A DNA stretch of 43,901 bases, from the NCBI GenBank assembly GCA_938015435.1, contig CALLPN010000026.1, positions 1 through 43,901 of the forward strand, given 5' to 3'. The DNA comes from an uncultured Saprospiraceae bacterium (GTDB lineage Bacteria; Bacteroidota; Bacteroidia; Chitinophagales; Saprospiraceae). Below are positions 15,241-24,218 of the stretch, one piece after another. The notes under the pieces are model-generated. The model saw only the letters and a list, made by a program, of their open reading frames with translations, was not told the DNA's origin and ran no database searches. The translations under genes were made by a program, and so were the position numbers. Position 1 is the first letter of the stretch. Every line of letters starts with the position of its first letter.

Positions 15241-17133
15241 TTACATCGCCATATATTCCCAAGCACTTTGATACAATCCATTCGCTTCTATATGCTCTAG
15301 TAGTTCTAAGAAAGTTTTATCAGAAGATAGAGTAGCTACATCACCGATAATTACCAGCTTCTTCTTGGCTCGGGTAATAGCTACATTAAGCCTTCGCAGA
15401 TCTTTAAGGAATCCAAGTTCTCCTTTATCATTGGATCTTACTAAGCTGATATATATGATATCTTTTTCTTGACCTTGGAATCCATCTATACTATTAATAG
15501 TGACATCATGTGCTCGGATCACTTCATCTTCTGCGACTTGTGATTTGATGTATCTGATTTGCTGTGCATAAGGTGCTATAATACCAATGCTACAATCTTC
15601 GTAATTTTCTATCTGCTGCATGAAATGTTCACGTAAGATAAAGTACTCACCTTCGTTCCATTTACTTCGGTGCTCAGTACTCGTTTGTTCTTCGAATCCG
15701 CAGCCACTTGTATCTATCCAAATAAGTGGTTGATCACGATCATGTATCAGGTGATTAGCATTACTATTGTGCGATAGTAATTTCCCGCCATAGAATTTCT
15801 TATTAGGGAATGAAAGTATTTTTTCATTCATTCGATACTGAATTCCCAATGTATAACTTTCTTTGATGCATGGTGTCATGCGATCTAAGATAGTTTCTTC
15901 CAATCCCATTTCAATCGCTTTTTGACTTTTGATCGTTGGAGGTAGTTGCATGTGATCTCCAGCCATAATCACTCTTTTCGCTTTGAGCATAGCAGCCCAA
16001 CATTCTGCCTCTAGCGCTTGAGATGCTTCATCGATAATCAATGTATCAAATTCCATATCAGAGATCATGCGATGCTGAGTACCTATCAATGTAGTAGCCA
16101 CAACTTGACTATTGTATAAGATACTTTCTACGAGCTTGTTTTCTAAATCTCTGGCCCACTTTTGTAGATCCCTTGCTTCCTTATACATTGCGTTGCGATC
16201 TTCTCTTTCTTTGGACCCAAACTTCCTCTTAAAGTTACCCGCCATCTTTCGAGCTTTGGTCGCTTCTATTTTTACCTTTTTGATATGTTGCCAATCGTCG
16301 TGATTGCGTAGTTGCTCCACAACAGTAACATGTGCTAAGTCATCTGCTATACGCGTTACATTTCCTACTCGAGATACTTTTACTCCAGCGGCATCTAGTT
16401 TCGAAGCTAGTAAGTCTACCGCATTATTACTAGGAGCGCAAACCAGTATTCGCTTTTCGTTATTGAGTAATGTTTTGATAAGTGTAACTAGGGTAGTTGT
16501 CTTTCCAGTGCCTGGAGGGCCATGTATGATTCCGATGTGTCCAGTGTTCATCACACCTTTGATCGCCGTCTCTTGAGAAGGGTTGACGTTGCCAGCGATA
16601 TAATCTGTATTATAAGATCGAGTAGAATAAGCAAACTCATCTTGATTACTAATGCCATCTCTCAATTCCATAAGGTGACGCTCTTGGGTATTCATTACAG
16701 TATGGATAGAGTCTTTCATCACCTTGTAAGGTCTTTCATCATAGACTAACTCAACACCAGTTAATCCCTTCTCTGAAAGTTGTCCCTTCTCTAGAACATC
16801 ACTATGCAGTATGATGCCCATTTTATTTCTCTTGACAAACGATATTGTCCCTTTGTATTCTTGACGTTCATCTAATTGCTTGAATACAGTACAGCCAACT
16901 CCAGTTTTGAGCTTATGACTTTTGTCAAGGTTCTTAGTACGCTCTACTTCGATCTCTACAAACTCACCAATAGTATATCGTTGCTTTACGATATCCACAG
17001 GATACCAAAGTATTCCTGACTCGATTTTATCTTTTGGTGTAGCAGATTTGGACAACTCACGGTAATATGCCTCTTCATTTTTTCTTTCTTCTTCTATTGC
17101 CTTTAATAGGTTGTGGTACCGCTGATGTTTCAT
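15241..17133 (-). CDS. UPF1/IGHMBP2-like superfamily 1 helicase
   Basis: The 630-residue protein carries the complete SF1B helicase motif set. Walker A is GPPGTGKTT at 205-213, and Walker B DEAS is at 368-371. A GDHMQLPPT motif III follows, then IQYRMNEKI (motif IV), a GFQGQE motif V at 551-556, and a RRLNVAITRAKK motif VI near 576-587. The order and spacing match the UPF1/IGHMBP2 (SMUBP-2) type of DNA/RNA helicase. An N-terminal coiled-coil segment (KAIEEERKNEEAYYREL) precedes the beta-barrel domain 1B. The protein is cytoplasmic, ATP-driven and acts on nucleic acid; the cellular process is unknown. It starts 5 nt after the stop of the secreted Cys-rich protein upstream, which is an odd partner. 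Confidence 0.93.
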   Translation of the reverse strand: MKHQRYHNLLKAIEEERKNEEAYYRELSKSATPKDKIESGILWYPVDIVKQRYTIGEFVEIEVERTKNLDKSHKLKTGVGCTVFKQLDERQEYKGTISFVKRNKMGIILHSDVLEKGQLSEKGLTGVELVYDERPYKVMKDSIHTVMNTQERHLMELRDGISNQDEFAYSTRSYNTDYIAGNVNPSQETAIKGVMNTGHIGIIHGPPGTGKTTTLVTLIKTLLNNEKRILVCAPSNNAVDLLASKLDAAGVKVSRVGNVTRIADDLAHVTVVEQLRNHDDWQHIKKVKIEATKARKMAGNFKRKFGSKEREDRNAMYKEARDLQKWARDLENKLVESILYNSQVVATTLIGTQHRMISDMEFDTLIIDEASQALEAECWAAMLKAKRVIMAGDHMQLPPTIKSQKAIEMGLEETILDRMTPCIKESYTLGIQYRMNEKILSFPNKKFYGGKLLSHNSNANHLIHDRDQPLIWIDTSGCGFEEQTSTEHRSKWNEGEYFILREHFMQQIENYEDCSIGIIAPYAQQIRYIKSQVAEDEVIRAHDVTINSIDGFQGQEKDIIYISLVRSNDKGELGFLKDLRRLNVAITRAKKKLVIIGDVATLSSDKTFLELLEHIEANGLYQSAWEYMAM

Positions 17134-17138
17134 ATATG

Positions 17139-19622
17139 TTATAGGATAATTTTGATAGTATGGATTGATCCTTTTTCGTCTTGTAATCTTACAAAATATA
17201 GTCCATGAGAACTGTGATCATTCTTAATCAATATTTGATCGCTATATATATTGTTAGTTTGAATAACTCGTCCATTGAGATCTATTAATGAATAGTTTTT
17301 GAACGAAGAAACTCCTTTCAAATTTATACCATTATTCTGTGGTGTCCAGATGATACTATCAAGAAAAAGATCATCTATGGCATTAGGGCCACAATCTAGG
17401 ATTCCAAAATCAAATATACCAATACAGCTTTCAATATCAAATATTGAAATGGTGAATGTGTAATCTGTAATTCCGTCACCTTCATATGGACCTACTTCAA
17501 GAGGTAGATCATCCAATGCATAAGTGCCGTCTATCATTTCATTTACAATTAAAGAAAATGAATCATTGCCTTCTGTATGATCAAAGTTTAGTGAAGCTGT
17601 AAACATTCCTTCGGAGCAATTGAGGGTGTCCATTTGTATGTTTTCTACCATACACTCTTCATCACAATTGAATGGGAAGGTATCCTCGATACTACATAAA
17701 GTGAATTCAATACTATAAGGATAATCGCCTGCAGAGATTGATGATATGGATATGTTAAGTGGTATTTGTGAATAAGTAAAAGTGCCATATAGGTCACCTA
17801 AAATATATAAATCAAAAATGTCGGTGGTATCTCCATCATATTCAAAGTCAATGAATAATGATCCACTCATATCATCAAAACATGTACTTATGATTTCAAC
17901 GTCAGATATATCACATGGACTACAACAATTTATATTCGGCATGGAAAATTCAGCCGTACAGATTACATCGTCGATTGGAGCTAAAGTGAAGCTATTGAAA
18001 TCCAATTCACAATCTATATCAACAAATGGAGCGAAATATTCTGTGCTATCTTCCACTATGTAATTGCCAATATTATTTCCATTGTAACTGAGTGCAAGCG
18101 TATCGTTACTAAGGTTTTCATAATCAAATGTAAATGATAGATTAGCTATACCTAATTCTTCACAAGACATAAGTTCTACTTCAAAATTAGTGATTGAACA
18201 ATTCAAGATACATTCGATTTCCTCTGTGTACATCATTAAACAAAAAGGATTTAATGCATCACTAATTTCAAGGGAAATATTTTCTGAGGGCAATCCACTT
18301 ATTGTGACTGGTAATTCATTATAGGAAAATCGCTGCGTATTGATCACCGAGGTAATATCAAACGAGTCATTAAATTCGCCAATGGGGTTGAAATCCAATT
18401 GTATTTGGGTAAGGCTGTCTGAATCGCAAAATTGAGTGAGTACTATATCATCGAAACTGCAAACGCATGAAGCAATTTGTATAGTGGTATCAATGGAACA
18501 ACTATTGTCCCCTTGATCAATGATCTGTACTATTAACTGTGATTCTCCTGTATTGGGAATAGATCCTACGTTGTAAGAATTTAGACCATATTGATAAGGC
18601 CCATAAACGTTATTGCCGATTTGGATTTGAAATCCATCAGATTCTAATGAAGTATTAAATTCTATATCGAATGAAATTTCACCATCGTTTTCACAGTCTA
18701 CGGTAGCAGTGGCTTTGAGATCTGTTAACTCACAAGAAATGGCTTCACAGCTATCAAGTGTAATGTGTGGAACGAAACCAAAGCAAAGCGCATCTACTTG
18801 ATCAACAATGAAGATATCATGATCCCCTTCATCAAACGAAATTGGACCTACACGAATTGGTAAATCGGCATAAGAATGTGTCCCCAGTAGATTACTCGTA
18901 CGACCAATGGTGAAACTATCAGAACTAGGCTTGGTAAAGTCGAAATCTACTCTAAGAAAATAAGAATTCATAATAGGATCGCAAGATGTAACTGCCGTAT
19001 GGATGTTAAAGATGTTACAATCGCAAGGACTAACAATATCTAAAGTATCACAGCACGTGGTACCTTGCGCACATACCACTAGATTTTGCACCGGTCCAAG
19101 TTCAGGAATTAGAAACGGTGAATCATCAAATTCCGAAATACTAGAAATGTAAGTATCATTAGTAAAGATATCAAGAGAATCTTCCTCGGTACCCGAGATA
19201 ATGACATCCATTGACACTAGAATGCCTTCATCATCTACACATTGAAGATCTTGAATATTTAGTTGGACACCACACATTATATCGCAGCAGATTACACCTA
19301 CGGTTTGTGATTCTTCGCAGTTTTCTATGGATAGATCTTTTACAGTAAGGGTATAATCAGTAATACAGTTTCCAGAAACTATGAGAGTATAGGGTAGTTC
19401 ATTGTATTGAAATACCTCAAAGCCTAGTTGAGTTGATACTTGATAACCTATAGTACTGGGGTTGTCAGATTGGAAATCTAACACTAATCCAGCATTATTA
19501 TCAGTAACGCAATCAAGAATAGTAACTGATAGATTTTCTATTGAACATTGACTGATGGCTAATTGATGTAAGCCAACAATCAGAATAATACTCAGGGCTT
19601 TGGATAATTTTTTATAAGTCAT
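17139..19622 (-). CDS. Cys-rich T9SS-secreted repeat protein
   Basis: The 827-residue protein has a signal peptide (1-25, ending LAISQ) and then about eight related modules of roughly 90-100 residues. Each opens with a Cys-x-(I/L/V)-x-(N/D) start (CSIENL, CGVQLN, CNIFNI, CELTDL, CSFDDI, CSITNF, CDISDV, CMVENI) and has a paired Cys about 10 residues later. Several modules contain a G-x-Y/F-x-Y-x-x-L-P phrase and end near ...C. Paired cysteines point to disulphide-stabilised beta domains in an extracellular protein. The C-terminus (about 750-827, with YSLIDLNGRVIQ and GLYFVRL) is a T9SS sorting domain. No catalytic motif is visible; a structural or adhesive role is inferred. It is divergent from the 19800 gene and lies 5 nt ahead of the helicase gene. 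Confidence 0.85.
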   Translation of the reverse strand: MTYKKLSKALSIILIVGLHQLAISQCSIENLSVTILDCVTDNNAGLVLDFQSDNPSTIGYQVSTQLGFEVFQYNELPYTLIVSGNCITDYTLTVKDLSIENCEESQTVGVICCDIMCGVQLNIQDLQCVDDEGILVSMDVIISGTEEDSLDIFTNDTYISSISEFDDSPFLIPELGPVQNLVVCAQGTTCCDTLDIVSPCDCNIFNIHTAVTSCDPIMNSYFLRVDFDFTKPSSDSFTIGRTSNLLGTHSYADLPIRVGPISFDEGDHDIFIVDQVDALCFGFVPHITLDSCEAISCELTDLKATATVDCENDGEISFDIEFNTSLESDGFQIQIGNNVYGPYQYGLNSYNVGSIPNTGESQLIVQIIDQGDNSCSIDTTIQIASCVCSFDDIVLTQFCDSDSLTQIQLDFNPIGEFNDSFDITSVINTQRFSYNELPVTISGLPSENISLEISDALNPFCLMMYTEEIECILNCSITNFEVELMSCEELGIANLSFTFDYENLSNDTLALSYNGNNIGNYIVEDSTEYFAPFVDIDCELDFNSFTLAPIDDVICTAEFSMPNINCCSPCDISDVEIISTCFDDMSGSLFIDFEYDGDTTDIFDLYILGDLYGTFTYSQIPLNISISSISAGDYPYSIEFTLCSIEDTFPFNCDEECMVENIQMDTLNCSEGMFTASLNFDHTEGNDSFSLIVNEMIDGTYALDDLPLEVGPYEGDGITDYTFTISIFDIESCIGIFDFGILDCGPNAIDDLFLDSIIWTPQNNGINLKGVSSFKNYSLIDLNGRVIQTNNIYSDQILIKNDHSSHGLYFVRLQDEKGSIHTIKIIL

Positions 19623-19656
19623 AATAGTAATTCATTGTAATACACAAAGATGATAT

Positions 19657-19675
19657 ATATTGGTAATTCCAATAT
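19657..19675. promoter_or_regulatory. Inverted repeat between divergent secreted-protein genes
   Basis: ATATTGG-TAATT-CCAATAT is a perfect 7-5-7 inverted repeat, 35 nt upstream of the minus-strand ATG at 19622. A -7-like CATCTTTG (one mismatch to TAnnTTTG) lies at 19645-19652 on the minus strand, so the repeat overlaps the expected -33 area. It may be an operator shared by the divergent genes. Confidence 0.35.
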
Positions 19676-19743
19676 GATAATTGCAGTTATTATTAAGTAG
19701 AGTGCAATGTTATGTAATACGATGCAGATATAATGCAAACATA

Positions 19744-19776
19744 TTGCAAGAATTCATATAAGTATTTTTAACTTTG
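19744..19776 (+). promoter_or_regulatory. Bacteroidota-type promoter before the dockerin protein gene
   Basis: TTG (19744-19746) and TAACTTTG (19769-19776) fit the -33 and TAnnTTTG -7 boxes with a 22-nt spacing. Transcription would begin near 19782, leaving a leader of about 18 nt before the ATG at 19800. Confidence 0.5.
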
Positions 19777-19799
19777 GACAACTATTAATACCTGTAGAT

Positions 19800-22118
19800 A
19801 TGAAAAATGTATTCCTGATAATTGTCCTTTCGATGTCTGCTGCTGCCAGTTTTGCAGGATTTCATTGCCCAGAAGATGTTACGATTAATTGTGATATGGA
19901 TGTGCACAACACTGATATGACTGGTTATCCGAATACGACGGGTTTTAATGTTGGACTACCTATAACGTATATTGATCTGGATAGTACCAACGGATGCGGT
20001 GTTGGCGACATCACTAGAATGTGGTATCAGGATCTAAATGGGAATCAAATCATTGATGATGGAGAACCTTCTTGTCCTCAGAAGATCACAATTGCCTATT
20101 TAGAAAGCAATATTTTTGATATTAATTGGCCACCCAATAGAGATTTGAGTTGTATATCAGAAGTGGCATTTGAAGCACCAGTAATAGTACACGGTCCATG
20201 TGATTTAGTTGGATATGTATATGAAGACCAAATCTTTGAGCTGACTAACGAAGCATGCTACAAAGTATTGAGGACATTTAGAGTCATCAATTGGTGTATT
20301 TATGATGAAGGTAATCCTGCTGCTGGTGGAATATTTACTTATACTCAGGTTATTAAAGTAACTGAAAAGGAGCTGCCAATCTTTACCGATTGTGAAGATA
20401 TTACAATTGGTATGGATGAAGGGTGTCAAGCAACTGTTACGATTGCTTCAACGGCTATGGATACTGGAGATTGTCCATCTGAAGAGCTTTATTGGACGGT
20501 AGAGATTGATTTAGGTTGGGATTTAATAGTGGACTATGAATATAGCTACTTATTCAATGATGAATTTTATCTAGCACCAACTGCTAATGGAGATGAGCTA
20601 GAGATCACATTACCAGACTTGATAAATGAAGGTACTCATGGCGCATTATATACAGTCAAAGATGGTTGTGGAAACGTAAAGTCTTGTCAGCAAAAGGTAT
20701 TTGTTGCAGACCAGAAAGCTCCAACACCATATTGTCATTCTTTTTTGACTGCAGCTTTTGATGCAGACGCTATGCCGGCAATGGTGCCTGCTGAGTTGTT
20801 TAATATTGGAGCCGTTGACAATTGTACCGAATCAGAGAATATTAAGATATCTTTTTCTTCTGATACTGAGGACACTATAAAAGAGATTACATGTGGTACT
20901 CAAGGGTTTCAGTTTTTCAACATTTGGGCAACGGATGAAGCTGGTAATGCTGATTTCTGTCAAGTGTATATGTTGATTTTTGATAATGATGGCTGTAGTT
21001 TTCGATATGCTCCTAGCGGAACAGTTGTAGATGTGAGAGGTGAAGCCGTAGCAGATGTCAATGTATACCTGACCGATGGTAACGAGACGATGTATCAAGC
21101 AATGAGCGAAGAGCAGGGACAATTCCAATTCGATGAAGCGGAACTTTTGTCAGATTATTATGTAATGACTGACGTTTCAGATGAAGAGATTTTGGAGCCT
21201 ACTATCCTAGATCTTAAGAGATTGCAAGATTATATGTTAGGTGTTTCTTCTTTCGATGCATCATATCAATACGTGGCCGCAGATATAAATAGAGATAGAT
21301 CAATCAATCCATTTGATGTAGTGGCTCTCAGAGATCATTTAATAGGAGTGAATATCCTTGATAATACGGCGTTTAGTGCATATGTGGATGTAGAATCAAT
21401 CACTGAATCATGGAGAGCATATCAAACTGAATTAAGTTACCTTAATTACGATGGTAGTTTTGACTTACTTCATATTGGTTTGGATGATTTGAATATCAAT
21501 ACAGAAGAATCTGTCCAAGCATTGCAAATAGAAAATTCTTTTGTTGACAATAATACGGTAATCTCTTTAGCTAATGAAAGTACGATTAGTACTGAAGGAA
21601 TGGAGGTAAGTATTAGATTGCCTATAGGGTTATTAAAGGAGCAAATCACATTATCTAGTGACGTGTTAGATATTAGAAGCAATCAATATCATTACAATAA
21701 TCAGACTGGAATATTAAATTATGTTTCACTCTCTAATGTAGAGATTGTTGCTGATGAAACATGGATGACGATCTCTGTGAATGCTGAAATCGATCCAATG
21801 GCTCAGATTAGAGTTAACTTAATAAATGATGATGTACTCGTAAGAAGTGAGGTGCTTTCTCCGTTATCTGCTGTTGGAGTAAACGGATTGGATACTAATG
21901 AGGCCTTGTTGAAATCCAATATTGTGTCTGATCGTATTATAATGAACGATAATATCACAATAGGTACTATAAAAGTATACGATATGCACGGTTTACTCGT
22001 TTATACAGCGATAAACAATAATAATCACATTGACGCCACGTCATTTTCTCAAGGTATGTATATCCTACAGTGGACAGACGGCCAGAAAACGAAAGAAGCA
22101 AAATTCGTAAAGAAGTAG
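19800..22118 (+). CDS. HYR-type/dockerin protein with T9SS sorting domain, paralogue of the giant protein's C-terminus
   Basis: The 772-residue protein has a signal peptide (1 to about 19, ending SFAG) and a Cys-rich HYR-like region (CPEDVTINCD near the start). A block CYKVLRTFRVINWCIYDEGNP follows that closely matches the giant protein (CYKILRNYRVIDWCTYDPNNP). Next come a CNA-B/carboxypeptidase-regulatory-like segment (GTVVDVRGEAVADVNVYLTD), a type I dockerin repeat near residues 490-515 (ADINRDRSINPFDVVALRD), a cohesin-like beta domain, and a type A sorting domain (about 700-772). The order of modules from the matching block onward is the same as in the 28014-43901 protein, so the two are paralogues of very different length. 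An extracellular structural or matrix role is inferred. The promoter lies at 19744-19776. Confidence 0.88.
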   Translation: MKNVFLIIVLSMSAAASFAGFHCPEDVTINCDMDVHNTDMTGYPNTTGFNVGLPITYIDLDSTNGCGVGDITRMWYQDLNGNQIIDDGEPSCPQKITIAYLESNIFDINWPPNRDLSCISEVAFEAPVIVHGPCDLVGYVYEDQIFELTNEACYKVLRTFRVINWCIYDEGNPAAGGIFTYTQVIKVTEKELPIFTDCEDITIGMDEGCQATVTIASTAMDTGDCPSEELYWTVEIDLGWDLIVDYEYSYLFNDEFYLAPTANGDELEITLPDLINEGTHGALYTVKDGCGNVKSCQQKVFVADQKAPTPYCHSFLTAAFDADAMPAMVPAELFNIGAVDNCTESENIKISFSSDTEDTIKEITCGTQGFQFFNIWATDEAGNADFCQVYMLIFDNDGCSFRYAPSGTVVDVRGEAVADVNVYLTDGNETMYQAMSEEQGQFQFDEAELLSDYYVMTDVSDEEILEPTILDLKRLQDYMLGVSSFDASYQYVAADINRDRSINPFDVVALRDHLIGVNILDNTAFSAYVDVESITESWRAYQTELSYLNYDGSFDLLHIGLDDLNINTEESVQALQIENSFVDNNTVISLANESTISTEGMEVSIRLPIGLLKEQITLSSDVLDIRSNQYHYNNQTGILNYVSLSNVEIVADETWMTISVNAEIDPMAQIRVNLINDDVLVRSEVLSPLSAVGVNGLDTNEALLKSNIVSDRIIMNDNITIGTIKVYDMHGLLVYTAINNNNHIDATSFSQGMYILQWTDGQKTKEAKFVKK

Positions 22119-22175
22119 AGTTAATCGACTGAAAGATTAATAGAATATTATCCCAAGACTTAAGATTATTTATGG

Positions 22176-22196
22176 TCATTACTGCTTGAGTAATGA
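22176..22196 (+). terminator. Weak hairpin after the dockerin protein gene
   Basis: TCATTACT (22176-22183) pairs with AGTAATGA (22189-22196) around the loop GCTTG. The following GTTTCC is a poor T-run, so termination is uncertain. Confidence 0.35.
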
Positions 22197-22270
22197 GTTT
22201 CCTGCCATTTGTGGTATCGTGGTAATAGGTATGGTTATTGTTATATTATAAAAGAACCTAATATATAAGT

Positions 22271-23194
22271 ATGAAAGTTATTTCGAAATTGACTCTATTG
22301 ATGATTATTATTGCTGGCATGAGTTCATGTGTAAGTAAAAAGAAGTTTAAAAACCTACAAGAGCAGTATGGTTCGATGCAGTCAGAATTAAATAAGTGTC
22401 AGGAAGCAGAGACGGTATTTGCAAAACGACTAGACGCTTGTAAAAGAGAGCGTGATGGTATGAAGACATCATTAGCTACATCTAATACGAGTCTAACACT
22501 AAGACAAGAACAATTAGATGATATGAGAGCTCAATTAGCTGATATGAAGCAATTAAGAGACAAGCAGGTGAATCAGGTTGGTGACTTGACAGTACTTTCG
22601 CAGAAAGCCAATGATAATATTGGTGAAACACTTGCTCAGCTTGAGACTAAAGAGAAATACGTAAGATTACTTCAAGCGGCTAAAACTAAAACAGATTCTA
22701 TTAATCTAGCTTTAGCAGTAAATCTTAAAACAGTACTCAAGGATGGTATTGATGATAGTGATGTAGAAGTAAAGGTTGATAAAACAGTAGTGTTTATTAA
22801 TCTGTCAGATAAAATGCTATACCAAGCAGGTAGTTCTAACCTTACACCAAGATCAAAAGAGGTATTGGGTAAGATTGCAAAGATCATAGAATCTAGACCA
22901 AATCTAGAAGTCATGGTTGAGGGGTATACTGATACTGATCCGATACGTAATTCTTGTATAGAGGATAACTGGGATCTATCTGTGAAACGTGCGACATCAG
23001 TAGTAAGAGTATTACAGAAGGAATATGGAGTAGATCCGAATAAATTAATTGCTGCAGGACGTGGACAATATAACGCATTAGCTCCTAATGATTCAGCATC
23101 AAATAAGTCGATAAACAGAAGGACTCGTATTATCATACTACCTAAGTTAGGTGAGTTTTATGATTTACTAAATCCAGATATGGCTCCAAAATAA
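22271..23194 (+). CDS. OmpA family lipoprotein
   Basis: The 307-residue protein has a lipoprotein signal with C20 (GMSSC). A charged coiled-coil stretch lies at about 25-150, and an OmpA-like peptidoglycan-binding domain at about 160-300. The domain shows the family features VEGYTDTDPI, a WDLSVKRATSVVRVL helix, GRGQYNALAPNDS, and NRRTRIIILP. Such proteins tether the outer membrane to the cell wall through the meso-diaminopimelate side chain. The combination of lipoprotein anchor, long coiled coil and OmpA domain is common in Bacteroidota. It is followed by a good terminator. Its nearest upstream gene is the dockerin protein, but 150 nt and a possible hairpin lie between them. Confidence 0.92.
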   Translation: MKVISKLTLLMIIIAGMSSCVSKKKFKNLQEQYGSMQSELNKCQEAETVFAKRLDACKRERDGMKTSLATSNTSLTLRQEQLDDMRAQLADMKQLRDKQVNQVGDLTVLSQKANDNIGETLAQLETKEKYVRLLQAAKTKTDSINLALAVNLKTVLKDGIDDSDVEVKVDKTVVFINLSDKMLYQAGSSNLTPRSKEVLGKIAKIIESRPNLEVMVEGYTDTDPIRNSCIEDNWDLSVKRATSVVRVLQKEYGVDPNKLIAAGRGQYNALAPNDSASNKSINRRTRIIILPKLGEFYDLLNPDMAPK

Positions 23195-23227
23195 AGAGCA
23201 ATAAAGAATTGATTATAAATTGACGTT

Positions 23228-23264
23228 ATGAGCTGCTTGGTTTCCAAGTGGCTCATTTTGTTTT
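23228..23264 (+). terminator. Rho-independent terminator after the OmpA gene
   Basis: ATGAGC (23228-23233) pairs with GCTCAT (23251-23256) and the inner CTTGG pairs with CCAAG around a TTT loop, with one 2-nt internal mismatch. A TTTGTTTT tail follows. Confidence 0.75.
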
Positions 23265-23303
23265 ATCAATTTATGGTGAATAAGAAGCTTTTGCTGTCAG
23301 TTT

Positions 23304-24002
23304 CTACTTTTCTGTTAATCTTCTGAGTGCGACTAAATGACTAAAGAATACAAATGGTACTATGAATGATGGCAACCAAAAGAAAGGGAATGTCAGCATT
23401 CCAACATTGGGCTGATCAAAGGCATATTGTTGGATTACAGATGGAAATGAAAATACAGAAAGTAAAATTATTGTTGTTAATAGTATCAAACTTATGACGT
23501 TCCAAAGTATAAGTAAACTCTTGCTTAATGTTTGTTTTTTGAAACCGAGATAAGCGATTAATGGAGCAGTGATTCCTGCTAGAATGTCGAAGTTGAAACC
23601 ATGGAAAGTCATGGAATCTGGAATCAATTTCTCTAAAAATAACCAATACAAGACTATTTCGACAGGTATTCTAACAATGCTTAGTAATGATAGTTCGACT
23701 AATGGTAAACTGTCAATAAATGCTCTTCCTCTAGACGTGGAAAATAGAAAAAATATCGCTATGAAGGTAGGTACAAAGCCAATAAAAGTAAACGGAGGTG
23801 GTAGATCACCTACTGTATCTAAGTAGAAAGAATTATAGCTCAGTATCCCTTGAAGTGTTAGCCAAACCAATAAGAAAAAAATGACGATTGTTTTTTTAGA
23901 TCCTATGTTGGATAGAGATATGATTCTACAAAAAAATATAAAAGTTAAAAGAACAGTAAGAAGGAATAATACTGGAATATGTAAAGGTAAATCTGGAGTC
24001 AT
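23304..24002 (-). CDS. Integral membrane protein, about six to seven helices
   Basis: The 232-residue protein is almost entirely hydrophobic. Segments are recognisable at about 8-25, 37-55, 72-88, 100-120 (weaker), 138-152, 165-188 and 203-222. It contains a PPPFTFIGFVPTF loop and an FHGFNFDILAG stretch that look conserved, and a basic C-terminus (LRRLTEK) that favours a cytoplasmic tail. I recognise no named family and no catalytic residues. It is convergent with the OmpA gene and divergent from the DM13 lipoprotein gene, so it is transcribed alone. Function unknown. Confidence 0.7.
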   Translation of the reverse strand: MTPDLPLHIPVLFLLTVLLTFIFFCRIISLSNIGSKKTIVIFFLLVWLTLQGILSYNSFYLDTVGDLPPPFTFIGFVPTFIAIFFLFSTSRGRAFIDSLPLVELSLLSIVRIPVEIVLYWLFLEKLIPDSMTFHGFNFDILAGITAPLIAYLGFKKQTLSKSLLILWNVISLILLTTIILLSVFSFPSVIQQYAFDQPNVGMLTFPFFWLPSFIVPFVFFSHLVALRRLTEK

Positions 24003-24218
24003 TAGGATTACATCTAGGTATAAACGAATAGTGTAATATAACGAAAAATGATTATCTAGACTCTAATGTGTAAGGTGATATTGACATTAGAGTAGGAAGT
24101 ATTGCTATATATTTTCATAGATGATTGCTGCATATTTGTGATATCAAAATATACACTAGCAACCAAATTACTAATAGCTACGTATAGGTTAGTATCAAAC
24201 AAATCAAATGACTGTCGC

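Noticed and set aside
22672..23136. A 154-codon minus-strand open frame inside the OmpA gene
   Set aside because: It is antisense to the conserved OmpA domain, with no signal peptide, motif or promoter.
24102..24218. An N-terminal extension of the DM13 lipoprotein
   Set aside because: It would bury the lipoprotein signal; the ATG at 24219 gives a proper signal and lipobox.
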